From the NCBI GenBank assembly GCA_003482905.1, contig DMXM01000011.1, forward strand, positions 69,115-133,114: 64,000 nt of DNA, written 5' to 3'. The position numbers were made by a program, and so were the translations under genes. Below the pieces are notes generated by a model. The model searched no databases, had not been told where the DNA came from, and saw only the letters and a list, made by a program, of their open reading frames with translations. How positions within the stretch are numbered: position 1 is the first letter of the stretch; each line of letters begins with the position of its first letter. Of the stretch, positions 10,020-18,988 are shown piece after piece. Source of the stretch: Elusimicrobiota bacterium (GTDB lineage: Bacteria; Elusimicrobiota; Elusimicrobia; Elusimicrobiales; UBA9959).

Positions 10020-10158
10020 GCGCGTCCGACGAGGGGGTCGGGTTAGCAAAACCCTGCCGGAGCCCGACGCTTACGTAAGCGCGGAGGGCGAGGCGGGGAA
10101 GGGCAAGCACGGTGTGCGCGACCCTGTTTTTGCGTTCCGGCCCCCTTGGCGGACGCGC
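10020..10158. repeat. Structured intergenic repeat, copy A
   Basis: A 139-bp element between convergent genes. Its outer arms, 10020-10037 and 10141-10158, pair at 16 of 18 positions. Inside is a stem pairing 10052-10058 with 10092-10098, enclosing the palindrome CGCTTACGTAAGCG (10068-10081), then a second imperfect hairpin around 10097-10136. It is related to copies B (50252-50378) and C (54404-54538) by the palindrome, the 'GCACGGTGTG' segment and the overall fold, but is diverged in sequence. The right arm ends 4 bp from the stop of the phosphopentomutase-like gene. No protein is encoded. Confidence 0.75.
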
Positions 10159-10161
10159 CCC

Positions 10162-11388
10162 TTAGAGTTTCACTATCTTCTTATACTCGGCGTGCAGACC
10201 GAAGTACTGGGCGAACACGCTGCCGATGTCGGCCAGGCCCGGCAGCAGGCCGGTCTTCAGCCCGCCCAGCTTAGCGTCAAAGCCCTTGCGGTAAGCTATG
10301 AAGGGCAGCGGTTCGTTGCTGTGGTAGCCGTAGTCCTCGCGGTGCTGCATCCCGTGATCCGCGGTTATGCCCAGCAGGTCCCCCTTCGCCAGGTTCTTCT
10401 CTATCAGCGGCAGGGTCCTGTCTATTTCCTCAAGGGACTTGATAGCGCCCTCCACGTCGCGGGTGTGGCCGTAGACGCTGTCCGTATCCACCAGGTTGGA
10501 GAAAATGAACGTGCCCTTGGGGCGGTAGACGGAGTGCGCGGCGACAAGCGCGTTTATGGTGCCCTGTATTGAAAAAGGGTTAGTGTCCTTTTTCTTCGGA
10601 TGAACAAAGCGCAGGCCGAGGGCGGGGTCTATAAAGATTTCCTTGTTAAGCTTGACCTTGGCGTGATAAGCCGTGTTGACCAGGTCGCTGGTCTTGCCCA
10701 CCGCCACCGTCCAGACGGCATTGTCGTGCAGGATGTCCACCAGGGTTTTCTGCCCTATCGGGAGCACCGCGTCGTGGCGGTTGGAGGTGCGGATTATCTC
10801 CCCCTGCTCGTTCCTTATATAGGACCGGGCGATAGCGCGGGTTATGGGGATGCCCATTTCCATCGCCAGGGCGAAAGCCGTGTCGGCTATCTTGTGCTGC
10901 TCGGGCACCGGGATCACGGCCTCGTTCATCGCCAGCTGTATAAGGGGGTCGCACTTGCTGGCATAGGCTATCGGCCGGCCGGTGCGCTCGTGCTCGGCGG
11001 CGTTCAGTTCTATGGCCTCCATGCCGCCGGCCATCTTATTGAAGAAGGTCTTGCGGCCGATGCGCTTTTCCAGCTCGGAGAGATATGCCCGGCTAAAGCC
11101 GTCGTTGAAAAGGTCGTAGGTGCGGTGGTCTATAACGCCCATCATCTCGCGGTGCCCCACCAGGCTGTCCGCCGTGGCTGAAACCTGGCTGACGCGCGCG
11201 GCATAGGCCTTGCCGGCGGCGGGGCCCAGCCTTTTTCTGAACGCCGGCAGGACTATCCTGCCCAGGCCCAGCCTGGACAGGTTGGGCAGCTTTACCCTGG
11301 CGGGGTAATTAGCCATAAGGTATTCCAGCGTAGAAAGACCGACGGCGTCTATCACCAGCAAAAGTCCCGTTTTCTGAACGTGCTTCAT
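10162..11388 (-). CDS. deoB: Phosphopentomutase-like alkaline-phosphatase-superfamily metalloenzyme
   Basis: I chose ATG 11388 because GGGAGAAAAAT precedes it; the 15 residues upstream are not signal-like. 408 residues. N-terminal LLLVIDAVG holds the first metal-binding Asp. SATADSLVGH corresponds to the catalytic Ser/Thr region. FSNLVDTDSVYGHTRDVEGA matches the NLVDxDxxYGHrrD motif of DeoB, and TADHGM holds further metal ligands. The family interconverts ribose-1-phosphate and ribose-5-phosphate in nucleoside salvage. Length is near the usual ~390-410 residues. A CNT nucleoside transporter is encoded elsewhere in the window. A related mutase specificity cannot be excluded. Confidence 0.82.
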   Translation of the reverse strand: MKHVQKTGLLLVIDAVGLSTLEYLMANYPARVKLPNLSRLGLGRIVLPAFRKRLGPAAGKAYAARVSQVSATADSLVGHREMMGVIDHRTYDLFNDGFSRAYLSELEKRIGRKTFFNKMAGGMEAIELNAAEHERTGRPIAYASKCDPLIQLAMNEAVIPVPEQHKIADTAFALAMEMGIPITRAIARSYIRNEQGEIIRTSNRHDAVLPIGQKTLVDILHDNAVWTVAVGKTSDLVNTAYHAKVKLNKEIFIDPALGLRFVHPKKKDTNPFSIQGTINALVAAHSVYRPKGTFIFSNLVDTDSVYGHTRDVEGAIKSLEEIDRTLPLIEKNLAKGDLLGITADHGMQHREDYGYHSNEPLPFIAYRKGFDAKLGGLKTGLLPGLADIGSVFAQYFGLHAEYKKIVKL

Positions 11389-11458
11389 ATTTTTCTCCCG
11401 GTATCCGCGGTTCGCGCGGGCTAAAGGCCGCATAGCCGTTAACCGCGCGTTTCTAAAG

Positions 11459-11487
11459 TTGTAATATATTGTATTAACTTTTATACG
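11459..11487 (+). promoter_or_regulatory. Sigma-70-type promoter for the M1-M28 peptidase
   Basis: -35 TTGTAA (11459-11464), 17-bp spacer, -10 TATACG (11482-11487). The predicted transcript start is about 6 bases before the ATG at 11500, where GGGGAG lies only 2 bases from the start codon. Confidence 0.5.
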
Positions 11488-11499
11488 CAGCGGGGAGCT

Positions 11500-14400
11500 A
11501 TGAGCAAAACCTTGTTTTCACTTTTGATCCTCTCGGCCCTCAACGCCGGGGCCGCGCAGACGGTTAAACACTCGCTGAAAATCTCCCTCTCGCCGGAAGC
11601 GGGAACGATAGAAGCCGAGGATACCGTTTCGTTCCCGGCGGCGGCCGAGCAGTTCGTGTTCTCGCTTCATAAAGGCCTTAACCCGGCAGCGGCGTCGGGC
11701 AGACTGGAGGTTATGCCGGCCGGGACCGCGCCCGGGTACGAAACCAACTTTTCCTCCGCCCCGGATATTTACGAGACCTACCGCTTCGTCCCCGGGAAGC
11801 CGGTCCGGGGGTTCACGTTAAAATACAAGGGCCGGCTAAGCCACCCCCTGGGAGAACAAGTAGAGCAATACGCGCGCAGTTTTTCAGAAACACCGGGCAT
11901 TATCTCCGGGGAAGGCTGCTACCTTTCGGGCGCCTCGGGCTGGTACCCGCATTTCGCGGGCACGCTGGTTTCCTACCGCCTTGAAACGCTGCTGCCGGCG
12001 CCGTATATCGCCGTCGCCGGCGGCGCTCGGACGGCCGCCTCTTCCGGCGGAGGGCAAAACCGCGCCGTCTGGGAAGCCGCCGAGCCGCAGGACGAGATAA
12101 ACCTGGCCTGCGGCCCCTACACCGAATACTCGCTGCAGGACGGCCGCCGCTCCTATTACGCCTTCCTGCGTTCGCCGGACAGGGCGCTCGCTGACAATTA
12201 TCTGGAAGCTGCCGGCAAATACGTACGGCTCTACTCGGAACTTATCGGAGAATATCCTTACACTAAATTCGCGCTGGTGGAGAACTTCTGGGAAACCGGT
12301 TACGGCATCCCCTCTTTCACCCTGCTGGGACCCAAGGTCATACGCCTGCCCTTCATAATAAATTCCTCCTATCCGCACGAGATACTTCATAACTGGTGGG
12401 GCAACGGCGTTTTTGTGGACTATGAAAAGGGCAACTGGTGCGAAGGGCTTACCGCCTACCTGGCCGACTACCTCTTGGCCGAAAACCGCGGAAAGGGAAC
12501 CGATTACAGAGTGGCGACGCTGCAGAAATACGCGGATTATGTCGGAACTGGCGGGGACTTCCCCCTCACAAGCTTCCGTTCGCGGCATTCCTCCGCCTCG
12601 GAGGCGGTGGGTTACGGCAAAGCCCTGATGTTCTACCACATGCTGAGGCGGACCATGGGCGACGCTAATTTCCGCGGCGGGCTGCGGAGCTTCTATGAGG
12701 ACAATAAATTCAAATACGCCTCGTTCGAAGACCTCAGGAAAGCGTTCGAGAAATACACCGGCGCCGGCCGCCTGGCGCCTTTCTTCGACCAGTGGCTGCG
12801 CCGGGAAGGGGCGCCGGAACTGGCGCTTGAGAACGCGCGCCTGACGCGCGCGCTCCGGGGCTATGACCTGGAATTCACGCTGGCGCAGAAGCAGGCCGGC
12901 CCCCACTACAGGCTGGAGATCCCGGCGGCTATTTACCTGGAGGGTTCAGACCAGCCCAGGATCAAGACCCTGACCATGAATTCCAGGGAGGAGACCTATC
13001 ACTACAACGCCCCACTGCGGCCGGCGCGCATTGAAATAGACCCGGAGTTCGACCTTTTCCGCAAGCTCGGTCCGCTGGAGACTCCCCCCACCCTTTCGCG
13101 CGTGCTGGGCGCCAGGAAGCCCTCCATCTTCCTGCCAGCCGGCGAGGGCGCCGGCCCCTGGCGCGCGCTGGCGGACGCCTGGGCCAAAGACCCGGAAAAT
13201 ATCCCGGAAGTGCTCTCCGATACGGCCGCCCTCCCTCCCGACGCTTCCTACTGGGTGTTCGGCGGTGAGAACGGGCTCGCGCCGGCCTTCGAGGAAGGCC
13301 TTGAGCGCTACGGGGCGCGCTTTACGGAGGAATCGGTCACTATCGAGAACCGGCGTTTTTCGCGCAAAAACCATACTTTTGTTTTCGCCGCCGCCAACCC
13401 TTCGGATCCTGCATTCTCCGGCGCCCTGATCGTCTCCGGCGCCATGGAGAAACTGCCGCTGCTGGCCGCCAAGCTGCCCCATTACGGGAAATATTCCTGG
13501 CTGGTCTTCGACGGCGCAATGAACTCCCTGGCCACCGGCATCTGGAAAGCCGCCGGTTCGCCGCTTTCCCTGGACCTGCCGGGGGCCGAGGCCCCCGCCG
13601 CGCGCAGCTACCCCGCGCGGGTCCCGCTGGCCGCGCCCCCTTCGGTCTTCTCGACGGAAAGGATATACTCCGACGTAAACATCCTCGCCCTGCAACCCGG
13701 CGGCAGGGGCCCCGGTTCGCCCGGCCTGAAAAAGGCCGCCGAACACATAGCCTCGCAGTTCAAAAAGGCCGGGCTTAAGCCTTTCTCCGGGAATTCATTC
13801 AGGCGGACGATGGATAAGACGGGGCGGGCTAATGTCGTGGGCATGACGGAAGGCTCATCCGGAAAGGAGGAATATATAGTCCTCTGCGCGCATTATGACC
13901 ATCTGGCGGCCAGGGGCGGGGCGGTATACCCCGGCGCGGACGACAACGCCTCCGGGGTGGCCCTGCTGCTGGAACTGGCCCGGCACTACGCCGCGCACCG
14001 GCCCTCCCGCACCATTATCTTCGCGGCTTTCGACGGGGAAGAAGAGGGAAGGCTGGGCTCGAAAGCTTTTATCGCTGGGCTGCCCCCGGGCCAGGCGGGC
14101 AAGATTAACGCCACGCTTAACTTCGACACCGTCGGCAGACTTGAAGGCGGAAAGATACTTATACTGAATTCGGGCTCATCCGACAAATGGGCGCATATCT
14201 TCAGGGGAGCCGGTTTCGTAACCGGCAGCGACTATGACCTGGTGAAGCAGGAACTGGATTCCAGCGACCAGGTCAGTTTTATAGAAGCCGGTGTGCCAGC
14301 CGTGCAGTTCTTCAGCGGCCCGAAGGCGGACTACCACAAGGCGACGGATACCCCAGGAAAGATCGACGCGGCGGGCATATTAAAACAGGCCGAGCTCGCC

Positions 14401-14754
14401 AGGGAGATCATAGATTACCTGGCGGGGAACGCCGAATTCATTACGCGCCCGTCCGGAACACCCTGGCCGTCAGCCGCGGGGACGGGCCAGCGGAAAGTCT
14501 CCACCGGGCTGGTCCCGGACTTCACTTTCCAGGGTAAGGGCGTGAGGGCGCAGGAGATCGCCCCCGGCTCGCCGCTGGCGGCCGCCGGGCTTAAAGCCGG
14601 CGACGTGATAATCAGGCTGGGCGCGGCGCCCATTGACGACCTGCGCGGTTACTCGGAGGAGCTGAAAAGGTCCGGCCCCGGCCGGAAGGTGACCGTAACC
14701 TATCTTTCCGACGGAACGGAGAGGACCGCGGAAATGACCCTGGCGGCTGACTAA
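11500..14754 (+). CDS. Secreted fusion of M1-like aminopeptidase, M28 peptidase and PDZ domain
   Basis: 1084 residues with a signal peptide (about 1-19). The N-terminal half is an M1/gluzincin-like metallopeptidase: HEILH at 293-297 binds zinc and E315 in WCEGLTAYL is the third ligand, spaced 17 residues from the motif (classical M1 has 18). A middle segment (about 520-720) has no clear match. Residues ~740-980 are an M28 peptidase with zinc ligands H798 (AHYDH), D814 (GADDNASG), the GEEEG acid cluster from E847, and a late DYHKATDTP His. Residues ~1000-1084 are a PDZ domain (APGSPLAAAGLKAGDVI). Both active sites look intact, so this is probably a two-step periplasmic peptide degrader. It is convergent with, and 1 bp from, the next gene. 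Confidence 0.85.
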   Translation: MSKTLFSLLILSALNAGAAQTVKHSLKISLSPEAGTIEAEDTVSFPAAAEQFVFSLHKGLNPAAASGRLEVMPAGTAPGYETNFSSAPDIYETYRFVPGKPVRGFTLKYKGRLSHPLGEQVEQYARSFSETPGIISGEGCYLSGASGWYPHFAGTLVSYRLETLLPAPYIAVAGGARTAASSGGGQNRAVWEAAEPQDEINLACGPYTEYSLQDGRRSYYAFLRSPDRALADNYLEAAGKYVRLYSELIGEYPYTKFALVENFWETGYGIPSFTLLGPKVIRLPFIINSSYPHEILHNWWGNGVFVDYEKGNWCEGLTAYLADYLLAENRGKGTDYRVATLQKYADYVGTGGDFPLTSFRSRHSSASEAVGYGKALMFYHMLRRTMGDANFRGGLRSFYEDNKFKYASFEDLRKAFEKYTGAGRLAPFFDQWLRREGAPELALENARLTRALRGYDLEFTLAQKQAGPHYRLEIPAAIYLEGSDQPRIKTLTMNSREETYHYNAPLRPARIEIDPEFDLFRKLGPLETPPTLSRVLGARKPSIFLPAGEGAGPWRALADAWAKDPENIPEVLSDTAALPPDASYWVFGGENGLAPAFEEGLERYGARFTEESVTIENRRFSRKNHTFVFAAANPSDPAFSGALIVSGAMEKLPLLAAKLPHYGKYSWLVFDGAMNSLATGIWKAAGSPLSLDLPGAEAPAARSYPARVPLAAPPSVFSTERIYSDVNILALQPGGRGPGSPGLKKAAEHIASQFKKAGLKPFSGNSFRRTMDKTGRANVVGMTEGSSGKEEYIVLCAHYDHLAARGGAVYPGADDNASGVALLLELARHYAAHRPSRTIIFAAFDGEEEGRLGSKAFIAGLPPGQAGKINATLNFDTVGRLEGGKILILNSGSSDKWAHIFRGAGFVTGSDYDLVKQELDSSDQVSFIEAGVPAVQFFSGPKADYHKATDTPGKIDAAGILKQAELAREIIDYLAGNAEFITRPSGTPWPSAAGTGQRKVSTGLVPDFTFQGKGVRAQEIAPGSPLAAAGLKAGDVIIRLGAAPIDDLRGYSEELKRSGPGRKVTVTYLSDGTERTAEMTLAAD

Positions 14755-14755
14755 G

Positions 14756-15403
14756 TCAGACCGCGGACGCGGCGCCGCGCACCGCTTTGAGCAGGGCGTA
14801 TTCTGGCTGCGCCCCCACCAGTCCCGTCTTCTCATTGACCACCGTTTTGGGCACGCCCTCCACCTCGTATTTGGCGGACAGCTCCGGAAATTCCGTGGCC
14901 TCCACCATCTCGGCGGTGATCAGCGGGGAGGCCAGCGCGAACTTATGCGCCAGCACCACCGCCGCCGGGCAATACGGGCAGGTGGGCGTTACGAATACCT
15001 TTATGTTCACAGGGGTCTTTATTTCCGCCAGGGCCGCCAGGGTTTCCGCCTGGAGTTCCTGGACCGCGACAGCCGAGTTTTTGAGCGCCTCCAGCAGGGA
15101 GACGAACTCGTACCCGGCAGGGATCCCGTAAAACCTTACGCGCGCCCCGCCCGCGCCCTCTATTACCGCGGCCGGGGTCAAGGTCACGCCGTAGGCTGCG
15201 GCCTTCTCCGTGTCCGTGACGCGGTTATAGACCTCCAGCCTCACTTTGGACGACAGCCCGGCCACTTCCTTAAAGAAATCCTCCGCCGGCCCGCAGGTCT
15301 GGCAAAGCAGGGTCTCTTTGAAAAATATGATCTTGACCTCGGACGCCAGGGCGTCCAAGCGCTTCTTAACCTCGTCCGCTGTCTTTTGGTCCATGAGAGC
15401 CAT
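14756..15403 (-). CDS. Protein disulfide oxidoreductase with two thioredoxin folds
   Basis: 215 residues without signal peptide; AAGGAG precedes the ATG. Two thioredoxin-like units are present, each with a CxxC site: CQTC at 34-37 and CPYC at 142-145. The cis-Pro region EVEGVPKTVVNE supports the second fold. This architecture and length match the PDO/glutaredoxin-like family (as in Pyrococcus PDO), often associated with cytoplasmic disulfide formation in thermophiles and with thioredoxin-reductase systems. No reductase gene is adjacent. Only 1 bp separates it from the convergent peptidase gene. Confidence 0.85.
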   Translation of the reverse strand: MALMDQKTADEVKKRLDALASEVKIIFFKETLLCQTCGPAEDFFKEVAGLSSKVRLEVYNRVTDTEKAAAYGVTLTPAAVIEGAGGARVRFYGIPAGYEFVSLLEALKNSAVAVQELQAETLAALAEIKTPVNIKVFVTPTCPYCPAAVVLAHKFALASPLITAEMVEATEFPELSAKYEVEGVPKTVVNEKTGLVGAQPEYALLKAVRGAASAV

Positions 15404-15474
15404 AATATGATCTCCTTGAAACTATCGTCCTGCTAATTAGATGCCGGCTTTCGGCAAAAGTTACAAACAAAAAA

Positions 15475-15494
15475 AAGGCAACCGCGGTTGCCTT
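15475..15494 (-). terminator. Terminator after the MFS-RluA operon
   Basis: Perfect 20-bp palindrome AAGGCAACCGCGGTTGCCTT. On the minus strand it is followed by T residues (complement of the A-run from 15469), giving a Rho-independent terminator 37 bp after the RluA stop. Confidence 0.85.
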
Positions 15495-15531
15495 AAATAC
15501 GAGCCTTACAAGAATATGTCCGACGCCGGCC

Positions 15532-16182
15532 CTACTGCAGCACTTTCAGCACGCCCATAAAATCGGCTGGCGGGTTAACCTCGAACGACCGGGTTTTTCC
15601 GGCCATGTCGGTGAACCTGAGCCGCCAGGAATGCAGCATCAGGCGCGGGTACTTGGCCTGCTTGGCCGCGTCGCCATAAAGGCTGTCGCCTATAACAGGG
15701 TGGCCGATGGAGTACATATGCGCCCTTATCTGGTGCCTGCGCCCCGTAACTATGGAGACCTCCAGTATGGTCGCCGTGCGCAGCCGCTCCAGAACCGAAT
15801 ACTTGGTCAGGGACCTCTTGCCGTCGAAGACTACCGAAACGCGGCCGGAACCGCGCTCCTTCAGGGGTTTATCTATCTCTCCCCTGTTCTCCTCCACGCG
15901 GCCCTCCACCACCACCAGGTACTTCTTCTCCACTTCCCGGGTCTCGAAAAGCCCGGAATAATAGCGGTGCGCCTCGGGGGTGCGGGCGAAGATTATAAGG
16001 CCGCTGGCGTCGCGGTCCAGCCGGTGGGTCACATAGACCCGGCCGAAACTCTGGTGCAGCAGGCCCACCAGGTGCTTATCCTTGGCCAGTTCGCCGCGGG
16101 CGGGCATGGTCAGCAACCCCGACGGTTTGTTCACTACCAGCAGCTCCGGGGTCTCCCGGACGATGTCGAAAATGGGCTTCAT
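15532..16182 (-). CDS. RluA-family pseudouridine synthase
   Basis: 216 residues, started at ATG 16182, which overlaps the upstream MFS stop as ATGA; the longer open frame upstream is a shadow of the MFS gene. Motifs: VVNKPSGLLT near residue 16, THRLDRDASG with catalytic Asp56, a YLVVVEGRV strand, TGRRHQIRAHM, and GHPVIGDSLYG. The family isomerises uridine to pseudouridine in rRNA or tRNA. No S4 domain is present, so it resembles the short RluA/RluC-type catalytic core; the target site cannot be told. Co-transcribed with the MFS gene. Confidence 0.9.
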   Translation of the reverse strand: MKPIFDIVRETPELLVVNKPSGLLTMPARGELAKDKHLVGLLHQSFGRVYVTHRLDRDASGLIIFARTPEAHRYYSGLFETREVEKKYLVVVEGRVEENRGEIDKPLKERGSGRVSVVFDGKRSLTKYSVLERLRTATILEVSIVTGRRHQIRAHMYSIGHPVIGDSLYGDAAKQAKYPRLMLHSWRLRFTDMAGKTRSFEVNPPADFMGVLKVLQ

Positions 16183-17387
16183 GTAACGTGGAAATCCTTT
16201 TTGTAATATTCCCCGGCGAGTATGGACGTGACCCCGCCCAGAAGGAGATAGAGCATGGCCATAAAAATGGCCGCGGGCAGGCCGGCCGCGTCCGAAACCA
16301 CCCCCAGCAGGAAAGGCGAGACGGCGTCGCCGAAAGCGTGGATGATGAAGATGTTCAGCGCGAAAGCCATGGACCGCATAGTGACCGGGACCGTCTCCAC
16401 GATGGCCGCGTGGTAAGGGCCGGAGTAGGCGAAGATGAAGAACTCCGCGAAGAACATCATCGTCAGGCACGTATTAAGATCATTAGTCATCACCGCGGCC
16501 GCCCCGAAAGGGACGCTGAGGAAAAAGCTTATGTAGCCCACCACAAAGTAGGCCCGCCTTGTCCGCTTATGCAGCCAGTCCGCCGCCCAGCCTCCGCCGA
16601 AACTTCCCGCCACGCCGGCCAGCACGGTGACCAGACCGAAAAGGAAACCCGCCCTGGCCACCGAGATCTCAAAGGTCCGCACGAAATAGGACGGCATCCA
16701 GGCCGCCAGCCCCCCCACGGAAAAAGTGCCTATGGATTGCGACAGGCAGATCAGCAGGTAGGTGCGGTTCTTCAGCAGGGCGGCGTAGCCCTTGAAGGAA
16801 ATATGCTCGGAGCGCTCAGTCTTTTCCAGGGTTTCCTTCAGGAACAGCGCCGCCGCGCCCAGCAGCATGCCCGGCACGGCCACTATAAAGAAAGCGTTGC
16901 GCCAGCCGAAATGCTGGCCGAGAAAGCCGCCCAGCAGGTAGCCCACGGCGCTGCCGGCCGGTATGGCCAGGGCGTAAAGCGCCATAACGCGCGCCCGGCT
17001 TTCCTTTGGGAACCACTCGGCCAGGAACGACGGGGAAACCGTGCCGTAGCCGGCCTCGCCGATGCCCACCGCCGAGCGCGTAAAGATCAATTGGCCATAG
17101 TTCTTTATCAGGCCGCTGGAAAGTGTGGCGATGCTCCAGAAGAACGCGCTTACGCCTATTATCAGCGGCCGCCGCATCCGGTCCCCGAAATAGCCCACAA
17201 AAGGGGCGAAGCACATGTAGACGATCATGAAGGAGGAGGCCAGGAACCCCAACTCGGCGTCGCTCAGGCGCAGGTCGGCCTTGATAAGAGGGAAAACCGC
17301 GTAAAGCACCTGGCGGTCGATATAGTTGAAAAGGCTCAGGCAGAATATGAGCACGAGGACTTTCTTTGAATAGGCGTCGGAGTTCAT
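16179..17387 (-). CDS. MFS transporter, spinster-like
   Basis: 402 residues with about 12 hydrophobic segments. FNYIDRQVLYAVFPLI in TM1 and GEAGYGTVSPSFLAEWFP in the TM4-5 region are typical of spinster-type MFS proteins, and GYFGDRMRR is the loop 2-3 MFS motif. Spinster relatives move lysophospholipids, sphingoid lipids or other amphiphiles; bacterial substrates are mostly unknown. It overlaps the RluA gene by 4 bases (ATGA), so the two are translationally coupled, although no functional link is evident. Confidence 0.87.
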   Translation of the reverse strand: MNSDAYSKKVLVLIFCLSLFNYIDRQVLYAVFPLIKADLRLSDAELGFLASSFMIVYMCFAPFVGYFGDRMRRPLIIGVSAFFWSIATLSSGLIKNYGQLIFTRSAVGIGEAGYGTVSPSFLAEWFPKESRARVMALYALAIPAGSAVGYLLGGFLGQHFGWRNAFFIVAVPGMLLGAAALFLKETLEKTERSEHISFKGYAALLKNRTYLLICLSQSIGTFSVGGLAAWMPSYFVRTFEISVARAGFLFGLVTVLAGVAGSFGGGWAADWLHKRTRRAYFVVGYISFFLSVPFGAAAVMTNDLNTCLTMMFFAEFFIFAYSGPYHAAIVETVPVTMRSMAFALNIFIIHAFGDAVSPFLLGVVSDAAGLPAAIFMAMLYLLLGGVTSILAGEYYKKDFHVT

Positions 17388-17507
17388 TTGTCATTACTAT
17401 GATAGCAAGGCCTCTGGCTGCGCCGCAACAGCGGGCCCGTAAAATAGCAATTATGCTAATATATTTATGATTGAAAGATGCCCGTTATTTTGCTACCAGG
17501 AGGCAAC

Positions 17508-18941
17508 ATGAAGACGAAAAACGCGAAGAAACCGGCCAACCTCGCCCACACCGGCAAGAACGGCTACGAAAGGATCTCCCCCGCGGACCTCAAGCACTCC
17601 GGCGAGATCAACAAACTTTACATGGACTTCATCACCAGCGCCAAGACCGAGCGCGAAGCCCATGACGAGGCCGTGCTGCTGTTGGAAGCCGCCGGTTTCA
17701 AGGACCTGGACCGTTCCGTAAAAGACGGCGTACGCCTGGCGCCCGGCGACAAGGTTTACCGCTCCTGCAGCGGCAAAACCCTGATGGCCGTCACCATAGG
17801 GAAAAAACCGCTGGAAGCCGGCATGCACATCGTCGGCGGCCACACCGACTCCCCCCGCATAGACCTCAAGCAGAACCCCCTTTACGAAGCCGGCGGCCTG
17901 GCCCTGCTCGACACCCACTATTACGGCGGCATCAAGAAATACCAGTGGGTAACCATCCCGCTGGCCCTGCACGGCGTCTTCGTAAAACCCGACGGCAAGA
18001 AGGTCAAGGTCTGCATAGGCGAAGACCCCTCGGACCCGGTGTTCTGCATAACCGACCTGCTGCCGCACCTGGCGGCCGACCAGTACAAGAAGACCCTCGG
18101 CGAAGCCATCCCAGGCGAGGGCCTGGACGCTGTGGCCGGCTCCATCCCGGTGGCCGAAAAAGATCGCAAGGAAAAATTCAAATACAACGTCCTCAAGCTC
18201 CTCAACGGACGCTACGGCATAACCGAGCAGGACTTCCTCTCGGCGGAACTCGAACTGGTGCCCGCGGGCCATCCGCGCGAAGTCGGGCTGGACCGCTCCA
18301 TGGTGCTGGCCTACGGCCACGACGACCGGGTCTGCGCCTACGCCGGGCTTAAGGCCCTGCTGGACCTCAAAGGCGTGCCGGAATACACGTCGTGCGTGCT
18401 GCTCTGCGACAAGGAGGAGATAGGTTCCGTAGGCGCCACCGGCATGGCCTCCAACTTCTTCGAGAACACCTCGGCGGAGCTCCTCAACCTCACCGGCGAC
18501 GCCTACAGCGAACTTACGCTCAAACGCGCCCTCCACAATTCCTGGATGCTTTCGGCCGACGTGAACGCCCTGTTCGACCCGATGTTCCCCGCGGTGTCGG
18601 AAAAGAAGAACTCCGCGTTCATAAACCACGGCGTCTGCGTTACCAAGTACACGGGATCGCGCGGCAAGTCCGGTTCCTCCGACGCCAGCGCCGAATTCAT
18701 GGCCCACATCCGCCGCATATTCGACAAAAACAATGTGATCTGGCAGACCGGCGAACTCGGCAAAGTGGACCAGGGCGGCGGCGGCACCATCGCCTGGCTG
18801 ATGGCCCGCTACGGCATGCAGGTGATAGATTGCGGCGTCGGCCTCTTCTCCATGCACGCCCCGATGGAACTGGCCGGGAAGCTGGATATTTACATGGCCT
18901 ACAAAGCCTACCTGGCCTTCCTTAGGGACGGCCGGAAATAA
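17508..18941 (+). CDS. M18 family aminopeptidase
   Basis: 477 residues from ATG 17508, chosen because AGGAGG lies 5 bases before it. It is a cytoplasmic dinuclear zinc aminopeptidase of the aspartyl aminopeptidase family. VGGHTDSPRIDLKQNP carries the first zinc His and Asp, DKEEIGSVGATG the catalytic Glu pair, SADVNALFDPMF another ligand region, and SMHAPMELAGKLD the final His. The length agrees with the bacterial M18 norm of about 430-480. Followed by a G+C-rich hairpin and the asparaginase-domain gene. Confidence 0.92.
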   Translation: MKTKNAKKPANLAHTGKNGYERISPADLKHSGEINKLYMDFITSAKTEREAHDEAVLLLEAAGFKDLDRSVKDGVRLAPGDKVYRSCSGKTLMAVTIGKKPLEAGMHIVGGHTDSPRIDLKQNPLYEAGGLALLDTHYYGGIKKYQWVTIPLALHGVFVKPDGKKVKVCIGEDPSDPVFCITDLLPHLAADQYKKTLGEAIPGEGLDAVAGSIPVAEKDRKEKFKYNVLKLLNGRYGITEQDFLSAELELVPAGHPREVGLDRSMVLAYGHDDRVCAYAGLKALLDLKGVPEYTSCVLLCDKEEIGSVGATGMASNFFENTSAELLNLTGDAYSELTLKRALHNSWMLSADVNALFDPMFPAVSEKKNSAFINHGVCVTKYTGSRGKSGSSDASAEFMAHIRRIFDKNNVIWQTGELGKVDQGGGGTIAWLMARYGMQVIDCGVGLFSMHAPMELAGKLDIYMAYKAYLAFLRDGRK

Positions 18942-18951
18942 GCGGCGGACA

Positions 18952-18979
18952 AAAGGCGGGGGCGGCGGCCCCCGCCTTT
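18952..18979 (+). terminator. Hairpin between M18 and asparaginase-domain genes
   Basis: AAAGGCGGGG pairs with CCCCGCCTTT around a short GC-rich loop. The tail AAATTTATT is a weak U-tract that runs into the next start codon, so it may attenuate rather than fully terminate. Confidence 0.55.
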
Positions 18980-18988
18980 AAATTTATT

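Noticed and set aside
16183..16470. N-terminal extension of the RluA gene
   Set aside because: The extra residues are the MFS gene read in another frame; the core starts at MKPIF with an ATGA overlap.
16188..17369. Open frame of 393 codons on the plus strand
   Set aside because: Opposite the MFS transporter; composition is Arg/His/Glu-rich without membrane segments or motifs.
17493..18857. Long antisense open frame of 454 codons
   Set aside because: It lies entirely opposite the M18 aminopeptidase gene, is rich in His/Gly/Val typical of antisense GC-rich frames, and has no family motif.
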